From Lineus longissimus (Eukaryota > Nemertea > Pilidiophora > Heteronemertea > Lineidae): 64,000 nucleotides of DNA. A program made the position numbers and the translations under genes. Location of the stretch: assembly GCF_910592395.1 (NCBI RefSeq), contig NC_088325.1, positions 1,858,001 to 1,922,000 on the forward strand, in the 5' to 3' direction. The notes below the pieces were generated by a model. The model was not told where the DNA came from, made no database searches, and saw only the letters and a program-made list of their open reading frames with translations. Below, one piece after another: positions 54,745-64,000 of this stretch (its first letter is position 1; each line of letters starts with the position of its first letter).

Positions 54745-55075
54745 GGAGGTTCACATCAATACTGTCACAACACCCGTAAATCTTCACCACCTCCTGGACT
54801 GTCAGCACCCCTGCACAAAGACAGCGAGGCGGTTCACATCAATACTGTCACAACACTCGTAAATCTTCACCACCTCCTGGACTATCAGCACCCCTGCACA
54901 TAGACAGCGAGGCGGTTCACATCAACACTGTCACAGCAACCGGTAAAGCTTCACCACCAGCTGGACTATCAGCACCCCTGCACATAGACAGCGAGGCGGT
55001 TCACACAGCAACCGGTAAAGCTTCACCACCTGCTGGACTATCAGCACCCCTGCACAATATAGACATCGAGGCAAA
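54745..55075. repeat. 84-bp tandem repeat, about 4 copies
   Basis: Very like the array at 38.0-38.3 kb, including the 12-bp deletion and 3-bp insertion. Confidence 0.85.
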
Positions 55076-56570
55076 CAATTATAACTCTATGTGGGAATGA
55101 ATATACAAGAGTTATGGAATACCAGCATTAGCTTTTCCAACTACACGCATAAAAAGAGTCTGTCAATATATGGAAGGTCTGATATAACTGTCAATTGCTT
55201 GAATACATCAGGAGCTGGCGCATCCTCAAAAGGCAAATAGGCTAGAAATGCCCAAGAGCGTTCATCAGAAGTTAGAGGTATCGCCTTTTACCGTCATGAG
55301 GCCAGGAATGGGCACGGTTGTGATATTCGAAAAACTTCTGTTGTGTTTACAAAATGATTTATCTACGAATTGAGGAAATGAAAGAGATAGCACTGGCAGA
55401 GATCTCATCATAATCGCCATGAAAAAAATCCTGTCCAATTCGGTCACAAAATAAATCTCTGACGAAGCTGATTAACTACCGAGTTAATGTGTTTCCTGAC
55501 AATCAAAGGGCCTACATAACTCATTAATTCAGAGGGACCATTGTTTAGTCTGAGTACGGTTTCATCTTCATTTGTAATAACCCCATTAAGTAATTATCAC
55601 ATTAAAAAAATGCATATGCACCATGCAATCATAATTTCAATGACAAATCATCATCCACCATCATCATACATGTAGACCCATGGCATGGCAATGAGTCATT
55701 TTCATTCCTATATCAAAGACATTGGTAGATTCTTCCCGGGTGTAATGCAAACTATGGATACATTAAATACCTTACAGGATCGGAATGGTGGTGACCGTCG
55801 ATTAAGTCAGGAATCTCGACTACAAACATGACTATACCGTGCTAAAATGAATGAAATATATTACAAAGTCACTCATTTGAAAAGATTTAAGGAATTTTTT
55901 CCTGCATTCATAACATAAGTAGTTTACCTATCATTAGTTCATCAAGGAAAATGTTCTTTAAGAAGAAAGGGATTAAATCCATGAGAAAGACATTACAAAT
56001 GTACGGCGGAATGTTGTGGCCTTGACGGAGTCCTGTACCAATGAAAACCGGCGTGACGTAAACGACGGTCACAACCTTCCCTATATTATACAATACATCA
56101 TGTATTACACAAGCGCTCTGTACGTCGGTTTTGTCACAAAGCACATAAAAACACTTCGACATAGGTGTCCATTTAAGAATTTTCTGATAGGGTAGCAGCA
56201 AAACCACCGCCGCCGCGACGAGGAATGCGTTAATAGGTCGATATTATAACTAGAACAAAGAAGTAATATATGTTGTATCGGCTCGTGATCCCAATCACCA
56301 ATATCATGATAAAATTTACAACATTCCAATACCAATTGCTTTTTTCTTACATATATTCTCAAAAAGCATATTTCTATGATAGCCTGACTCTGTAGATTTA
56401 GAATCAACCATTGATTGAGGATCCACTTTCATCCCAGCCATGTATTCACCACAACTTGACATTAGGATAAGCTCTATTTCACTGTGCAACTCTCCCGATG
56501 TCGCTGCCCAAATATCATGACAGTTTTGTTAGTAATTCTTATTATACATGCATAACTAAATAAATGTCGT
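55076..56570. other. Spacer between genes C and D with 3'-flank module
   Basis: Close copy of 15.4-16.9 kb. No supported gene. Confidence 0.5.
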
Positions 56571-58146
56571 AAGCCTTCTAAACGATCCAACCTCGCCATC
56601 TCGGATACATGCAATCAACATACAAGTCCAAGCCTTCTATAAACGATCCAACCTCGCCATCTCAGATACATGCAATCAACATACAAGTCCGAGCCTTCTA
56701 TAAACGATCCAACCTCGCCATCTCGAATACATGCAATCAACATACAAGTCCAAGCCTTCTAAACGATCCAACCTCGCCATCTCGGATACATGCAATCAAC
56801 ATACAAGTCCAAGCCTTCTATAAACGATCCAACCTTACCATCTCGGATACATGCAATCAACATACAAGTCCAAGCCTTCTATAAACGATCCAACCTCGCC
56901 ATCTCGGATACATGCAATCAACATACAAGTCCAAGCCTTCTATAAACGATCCAACCTTACCATCTCGGATACATGCAATCAACATACAAGTCCAAGCCTT
57001 CTATAAACGATCCAACCTCGCCATCTCGGATACATGCAATCAACATACAAGTCCAAGCCTTCTATAAACGATCCAACCTCGCCATCCCGGATACATGCAA
57101 TCAACATACAAGTCCAAGCCTTCTATAAACGATCCAACCTTACCATCTCGGATACATGCAATCAACATACAAGTCCAAGCCTTCTAAACGATCCAACCTC
57201 GCCATCTCGGATGCATGCAATCAACATACAAGTCCAAGCCTTCTAAACGATCCAACCTCGCCATCTCGGATACATGCAATCAACATACAATTCCAAGCCT
57301 TCTATAAACGATCCAACCTTACCATCTCGGATACATGCAATTAACATACAAGTCCAAGCCTTCTATAAACGATCCAACCTCGCCATCTCGAATACATGCA
57401 ATCAACATACAAGTCCAAGCCTTCTATAAACGATCCAACCTCGCCATCTCGGATACATGCAATCAACATACAAGTCCAAGCCTTCTATAAACAATCCAAC
57501 CTCGCCATCTCGGATACATGCAATCAACATACAAGTCCAAGCCTTCTATAAACGATCCAACCTCGCCATCTCGGATACATGCAATCAACATACAAGTCCA
57601 AGCCTTCTATAAACGATCCAACCTCGCCATCTCGGATACATGCAATCAACATACAAGTCCAAGCCTTCTAAACGATCCAACCTCGCCATCTTGGATACAT
57701 GCAATCAACATACAAGTCCAGGCCTTCTATAAACGATCCAACCTTACCATCTCGGATACATGCAATCAACATACAAGTCCAAGCCTTCTATAAACGATCC
57801 AACCTCGCCATCTCGGATACATGCAATCAACATACAAGTCCAAGCCTTCTATAAACGATCCAACCTTACCATCTCGGATACATGCAATCAACATACAAGT
57901 CCAAGCCTTCTATAAACGATCCAACCTCGCCATCTCGGATGCATGCAATCAACATACAAGTCCAAGCCTTCTATAAACGATCCAACCTTACCATCTCGGA
58001 TACATGCAATCAACATACAAGTCCAAGCCTTCTATAAACGATCCAACCTTACCATCTCGGATACATGCAATCAACATACAAGTCCAAGCCTTCTATAAAC
58101 GATCCAACCTCGCCATCTCGGATACATGCAATCAACATACAAGTCC
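56571..58146. repeat. 61-bp minisatellite, about 26 copies
   Basis: The largest array of the 61-bp unit in the window. The flanking duplicated spacers differ in offset by 667 bp across it, which fits about 11 extra units compared with the array at 16.9-17.8 kb. Confidence 0.95.
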
Positions 58147-59803
58147 CAATTGGTTGATCAAAAGTGGTCATCACCAAAATTTGGGCAATGCCTAGCTTTT
58201 AACATCTTATTCTGAAACTGATATAGCATATTTACAAAGCTAATGAATAGAAGTTTATACTTTAGGAATTGATACTTCACTGGAGATATTGGTTACCAAA
58301 GCCGCGAAGGTGGAGCTAAAATGACCACAATTTGACATTTTATAGTGGTCACATTTTGGCTAACGCCAAGCTTTCAAAGGCTAATTTTGAAAAACACGGT
58401 GACATATTTTACAATAATGAATAAGAGCCCATATTTTTACATTCGTAACATCAACTCTATCTATCTTGTGAAAACTATCGTGGCATCTGCAAAATACATA
58501 TTTGATCCGGTAAATTGAAGACTGGATCAGAATTTAATCTCGTCTATAGGTTTTTGCTTTTCGTCCGCAGAATTAAATAGGGTCGCAATTGAATTTCCAC
58601 ACTTTCAAAAGTTAGTCTAATCAGAGTCTTTCAAGTCTTTCAAATATTTGAAAGACTCTGATCTAATAGAAGAATGTTCTCATTCAACGAAACCCTTTAG
58701 TCTCCACAAAAGTTGCGCCAACTAAAGGTCACCTCCCCACCACTAGGGCTGCTAGACTCTTCCCGGGTGTATATATAATGCAGACTATGGATATATTTAA
58801 CATCTACAACTGATAGGACCGAAGTGGTGGTGACCGTCGCTTACGTCAGGAATCTCGACTACAATTATGACTCTACCGTGCTAAAATGAACGAAATATAT
58901 TACAAAATCACTCATTCGAAAAGAGTTAAGGACGTTTTTGCTGCAATCATAATATAAGAATTTAGTTCACCCGTCATCTGTTCATCAAGGAAAATGTACT
59001 AATAGAAGAAAGGGATTAAATCCGTGAGAAAGAGATTATAAATGTACGGCTGAATGTTGTGGCCTTGACGGAGTCCTGTACCAATGAAAACCGGCGTGAC
59101 GTAAACGACGGTCACAACCTTCCCTACAGACTACGTTAACAATACAATATATCATGTTATACACGGGCGCCACCTGTACGTCGGTGATGTCACAAGCACA
59201 TACAAACACCTCGACAGAGGCGTCCCTTTAAGAGTTTTCTGATAGGGTAGCAGCAAAACCACCGCCGCTGCGATGAGGAATGCGTTAATAGGTCGTATCA
59301 TAACTAGAACAAAGAAGTAACATATGTTGTATCGGCGCGTGATCCTGATCACTATAAAGACAATCAATTGGGATGGAGTTATACCACTAAACATGCAGTT
59401 AAAAAAGACTACAAGAGAAAACTAGCTGTGGCTATAGATCAAGCGACACAAGCTTTGTGTCCATGACGTATCCCTTATTTGTGTTACACGACACTTATAC
59501 ATGTCCTGGGACTTTGGATCATTTAGGCAACGCATAGTGTATAGACTGTCTGAATCGTCGTGAACAAAGACAATGGGAACCAATGGGAACTGTCATCAGA
59601 CTCAGACTGTAATTGAGCGACAAATCGGAAAAAGGCCTTGGCCCGGTTATTCAAAACAACCTTTGTCACTCTGACTAACGCTGGCATTATCTCCTTCAGT
59701 TAAGGCCTTATCAATCCTCAACTTATTTTGTGTGTTAAGTATTATAACCCTTTACCAATATCATGATAATTCTTATTATACATGCATAACTAAATAAATG
59801 TGG
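58147..59803. other. Spacer, copy of 17.8-19.5 kb
   Basis: Carries a 3'-flank module at 58.75-59.4 kb and the small inverted repeat near 58623-58664. It aligns to the first spacer at a constant 40332-bp offset. Confidence 0.5.
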
Positions 59804-60030
59804 TTCTAAACGATCCAACCTCGCCATCTCGGATACATGCAATCAACATACACGTCCAAGCCTTCTATAAACGATCCAACCTCGCCATCTCGGATACATG
59901 CAATCAACATACAAGTCCGAGCCTTCTATAAACGATCCAACCTTACCATCTCGGATACATGCAATCAACATACAAGTCCGAGCCTTCTATAAACGATCCA
60001 ACCTCGCCATCTCGGATACATGCAATCAAC
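59804..60030. repeat. 61-bp minisatellite, about 4 copies
   Basis: Counterpart of the array at 19.47-19.71 kb. Confidence 0.9.
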
Positions 60031-60855
60031 ATACAAGTCCCAATTGGTTTATCAAAAGTGGTCATCACCAAAATCTAAGGCAATGCCTAGCTTTTAACAT
60101 CTTATTCTGAAACTGATATAGCACATTTACAAAGCTATAAATGAATAGAAGCCTATATTTTAGGAAGTGATACTTCACTGGAGATATTGGTTCACATCCC
60201 CACCACTAGGGCTGCTAGACTCTTCCCGGGTGTATATATAATGCAGACTATGGATATATTCAATATCTGCAACTGATAGGACCGAAGTGGTGGTGACCGT
60301 CGCTTACGTCAGGACCCTCGACAACAATTATGACTATACCGTGCTAAAATGAACGAAATATATTACAAAATCATTCATTCGAAAAGAGTTCAGGACGTTT
60401 TTGCTGCAATCATAATATAAGTATTTAGTTCACCCGTCATCTGTTCATCAAGGAAAATGTACTTATAGAAGAAAGGGATTAAATCCGTGAGAAAGAGATT
60501 ACAAATGTAGGGCGGAATGTTGTGGCCTTGACGGAGTCCTGTACCAATAAAAACCGGCGTGACGTAAACGACGGTCACAACCTTCCCTACAGACTACGTT
60601 AACAATACAATATATCAAGTTATACACGGGCGCCACCTGTACGTCGGTGATGTCACAAGCACATACAAACACCTCGACAGAGGTGTCCCTTTAAAAATGT
60701 TCTGATCGGTCTTAATAGGGTACCAGCCACGGCAGCCGCGACGTGACTCTGACTGTCACTAGGGTATTTCGTTGGTGTGGCAGAGACGAGAATGTTGTCT
60801 GTTTGACGCACACACAAGTTATAATCAGCGCCACCTATTGGGATGTTGATACCTA
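60031..60855 (-). other. 3' flank/UTR region of gene D
   Basis: Near-identical to the 3' flank of gene B. The transcript end is not located. Confidence 0.4.
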
Positions 60856-61579
60856 TTATTCCGAACTTAGTTGTCTGAAGTCCAAGTACCCTCCATGCGT
60901 TACTGGCGCTACTGGATCTAAATGCGCGTATGGTGACGCTTGCTCGTTTGCCATATTGTCCTTCGAACGACTTGTAACCAACTCTTGGGCGCCATTCGAG
61001 CGACTTGGAGTCCGCCCATTGGATCCATTAGCTTGTCTTGAACTGCTCTCTGCTGTACTTTGGTCAGGCTGCGCGTTCTTCTGGATTCTTAGCTCTTTCT
61101 GTGCGTCTGCTACGAGGATTCGTAGGTCATTGTATGTACCTTCAGGCTCCTGTCCCTCCTGGTCGCTTATTGGATCGCTTAAGATGTACTCTCCAGACTC
61201 ATCGTCTGAGGAGCCACACTCCGTTTGATTTTGCTGAGGTGCAGGAACTAGGCGTTGACCTGGAACACCCTGCTGCCATGTCGCGTAATCGTATGCACCC
61301 ACGTCAGCGTCCACGTCATCGTCGGAATCAGCAGGCTCATTCCCATGGACTCCGTGAACCGGAACGCGGTGCCCCGTAGGCAATGGTTGTGGGTTTTTTT
61401 GTCCATGCCAGCGTTCAGGGTCAAACACATCATTTACGTGATCTGTCTCAATTTTGGCGTAGATGTGTACCTGAGGTTTTCCAGCTGTTGTAAATTCAAC
61501 CCTGGTATCATCGTAATCAGCGTTGTCATTTGCCGGTCGATGACACTGCCTCTTCCTCCATCGCAGTAGACCACGTTTC
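60856..61579 (-). CDS. Gene D cytoplasmic tail exon
   Basis: 240 codons plus stop, with one 63-residue repeat and the same tyrosine sites as gene B. Confidence 0.85.
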
Positions 61580-63990
61580 CTACAGAAGTAAATACAGTTT
61601 TATTAGAGAGGCTAAGATCTGGAATTTGGGATTCTCGTCACTCTACGCGAATAGCGATCAAGATCAAAACATCACTAGTGCATGGCAGGTTAATTTCAGA
61701 TTGGTACATGTATGTCAAATGACTTTCCTCAATGATTCATTACCCACCTCTATGAACCGTCAATGTTTGATAAAAATCTGAAAGATTATTTATCGAGTAT
61801 TTCATCAGCTAGCTTCATGTGTTGATAGCTTCTGGGATATTAACTGTAGATCCTAATCATAGTGCGATCAAGAAACCAGTGTCGACAACTTTTTGCCCCC
61901 CCTTCAACTTTACCGAAATCTGTCGCCGTTTTACCAACAGACCTGTATCCGAAGTAGCTTACCATAAAATAACAGCCAGAATGACGACTGGTATCGCCAC
62001 AATGCCGGCTCCAACAAGACCGCCTACAGCTGCAGTAAAGAAAAAATCTTTGGATGTTATCTTCATCAGACTCAGCCTTTTTAGCCAGACAGCGTGCAGT
62101 ATATATGAATGAATAGATTATCAGGACATGTTGAAATAAGAATCGACGTTTCTATGTTCGATCCGTCGAGCTTTTATTTGTCCATATTCGGCTAAAGTCA
62201 ACCTGACTCACTTGGTCATCAACCACATCATTGAAGACCCTGCTCCTGTATACAACATCACCACCGTCTTCGACCACCATGTAATAATAATATGACTTAT
62301 CGGCCTCTTGTTTAGGCACGGTGTGAGTCATGCAGTCGTCTGTGCCGGTCTGGCAGTATCAGATCTTAAAGCTGAACTGCATGCACAAAACCCGAGCACC
62401 TCATGCGGCAATAGTAAGAAATTCAAACGACCGAAAGGCCCTTCTGAATACGGCCTGAAACATGATAGACCTCCAATGCTTCGATGCGCTTGATTTCACA
62501 ACCAGCAAGCCGTGGGACGATGCGGACCTTTGCAGAGAATTCTGGAAGGTAAAAATAAAAAGTTCCTCTCATCGGGACTCGAACTTGAGACCTCTCGTTT
62601 TATTTGCCAACACTCTTATCCTCAAGGCCACTTGGCAGCTTGAAATGCCTGTCGTTTTATTCGCCTTTATAGAATGTGCAAACATTTGTGTGTAATCTTT
62701 GTTCGACATCTTTGAACGGCTTCCAGTGGGCAACTGCAGGAAGAAAGTCATTTTTTCTTTGCTGTGCGTGATTATGTATGCGGAGTCTACGTTTTCTCTC
62801 AGCAATGTTCACCTTTGTCTTGGTGTCTTCTTCTATTACATGTACTTGAGAAAATTTCTGGTTCATCTCTCAAAAATAAAGCATAATCGCCATTCATATA
62901 AGATTTATTTGCTTGCAGCAGTTCACAAGAAGGCCCCCTTGCTCAGACTGTTAGGGCGTTCGTATTCCGAGCACTAGTTCCCGGGTTCGAATCCCTGCAG
63001 AAGATTTTGATTTTTTTCTCTTCCATAATTCTCCGAGACTGTCCGCATCGTCCTGTGGCTTGCTGGTTTGTGAAATCAAGCGCATCGAAGCATTGGAGGT
63101 CTATCATGTTTCAGGCCGTATTCAGAAGGGCCTTTCGGTCGTTTGAATTTCTTACTATTGCCGCATGGGACGCTCTGGTTTTGTGCTTGCAGTTCAGCTT
63201 TAAGCCATGTATATTTTTCAGTCACTCGTTCCCAGCCTACGGTTACTTTTTTACCTATTCGATTCTTACCTATGAGGGACGTTTTGGGTTTCTCTGCAAA
63301 TTGAAAATACAAACATGTTTGAAGGAATGGTTTAAACAATGGCCATGCATATGATGAGGATATGGGCAGGTCTAACGGAGAAATGAAATTGCCTACTTGT
63401 GTGGTAAGCCGCTGTTGACGGTACGTAACTTGGCGAAGTAGCGAAATCGAAATCAACCATACCCCTATCTCATTAGACGCCAAGGCGGTTGGGCGCATCT
63501 CAGCTTCTTGTCCTATTCAAAGACCGGCCGCACTGCTGAGAGTAACGATTCATAGAAACCCTTGACGTCCATCAGAGGTATTCCTCAAAAGGTAAATAAC
63601 GCAGCTCAGGTGTGAACTAAACAACTGAAGAGATCGATTGTCTATAAAAGTCTGTAATAGAGATCCACAAACCTTGTGTTTCCCCAGAAGCCACGTTGCT
63701 AAAGTTACTGGTGTGAGTCCCCGGGTGGGAGTTCCTGCTGCGCACCCGAAACATATACTCGACACTCGACTCAAGACCCATAATCTTATGATACACGGCT
63801 TTCTTGAGACCTTGATCAGTTATTCCTCCTTCGGGAACCTCCGGGGCAACATCCCAGTTGTCGGCAAACTTCTTGTATTGGACGTAAAATCTCTGTTCCG
63901 ACCCGCCATTGATTTCTGAGATCCATTTGAGCGTTGCTGCTACGGCAGTTGAATTGACAACTTCGAGTTTGCTGGGTGCAGAAGGTGGAC
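60856..63990 (-). CDS. Receptor gene D: 3' part only, FN3-2 broken
   Basis: The 5' exons lie beyond the right edge. Present are FN3-1 63673-63990, the disrupted FN3-2 (62212-63293), transmembrane 61963-62029 and tail 60856-61579. Sequence and lesions match gene B almost base for base: the same element insertion, same 27-bp deletion, same lost splice phase and same shifted transmembrane acceptor. B and D therefore come from one already broken ancestor. The tail again stays open, with one 63-residue repeat; one visible difference is TSRSKDN against TSGSKDN in B. Confidence 0.8.
61963..62029 (-). CDS. Gene D transmembrane exon
   Basis: A 67-nt exon with the same 3-nt-shifted acceptor and IPVVILAVIL variant as gene B. 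Confidence 0.8.
62212..63293 (-). pseudogene. Gene D FN3-2 exon, disrupted
   Basis: Same structure as the gene B exon: the element at 62370-63199, the 9-codon deletion, and a CAA|GTGAGT end in phase 0. It could not be joined to the transmembrane exon in frame. Confidence 0.85.
62370..63199. mobile_element. 830-bp inverted-repeat element in FN3-2 of gene D
   Basis: Identical length to the gene B copy and flanked by TTAA on both sides (62366-62369 and 63200-63203), giving the clean target site. It contains the same two tRNA-like segments (about 62568-62636 and 62933-62999). Confidence 0.85.
63673..63990 (-). CDS. Gene D FN3-1
   Basis: A 318-nt phase 1-1 exon nearly identical to that of gene B, with small differences around EVPEGG/EVPQGG. 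It is the most 5' exon of gene D in the window. Confidence 0.84.
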
Positions 63991-64000
63991 CTAAAATGAA

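Overview
This is animal nuclear DNA with no sign of bacterial or organellar organisation. Short open segments of 46 to about 340 bases are bounded by GT/AG splice sites and separated by long, repeat-rich introns. The segments encode immunoglobulin (Ig), fibronectin type III (FN3) and transmembrane domains. Frequent TACATGTA-type motifs, moderate GC content and the domain set suggest a marine invertebrate, but the species cannot be named from the sequence. All recognised exons are on the minus strand.

The window holds a head-to-tail array of four copies of one receptor gene, called A to D here. Gene A (1-13668) has its 5' end in the window and runs off the left edge. Gene B (20524-37067) and gene C (41366-53824) are complete from signal peptide to stop codon. 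Gene D (60856-63990) shows only its 3' exons. The layout in transcription order is: a signal-peptide exon; three V-like Ig exons with an extra cysteine pair; a variable number of C2-like Ig exons of two alternating types (Ig1 with both cysteines, Ig2 lacking the first cysteine); FN3-1; FN3-2; a small transmembrane exon; and one long exon for an acidic, tyrosine-containing cytoplasmic tail. Every junction up to the transmembrane exon is phase 1, so exons can be gained, lost or skipped without breaking the frame.

The copies differ in informative ways. Gene B has three Ig1-Ig2 pairs, two of them in a near-identical 2564-bp tandem duplication. Gene C has lost one Ig1 exon but carries three copies of a 63-residue tail repeat where B and D have one. 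B and D share an 830-bp inverted-repeat element inside FN3-2, a lost splice phase at the end of that exon, and a repaired 3-nt-shifted acceptor on the transmembrane exon. Skipping FN3-2 would restore a membrane receptor. Among the nine V exons, differences concentrate in two CDR-like loops, while framework and neighbouring intron sequence stay very similar. That pattern fits a diversifying recognition receptor, for example in immunity or allorecognition; this function is inferred.

The spacers between genes (13.7-20.5, 37.1-41.4 and 53.8-60.9 kb) contain a conserved 5' flank, an 84-bp tandem repeat, copies of a 3'-flank module and 61-bp minisatellites whose copy number differs between spacers. 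The 3' halves of genes B and D and the spacers next to them are a recent segmental duplication with an offset of about 40.3 kb.
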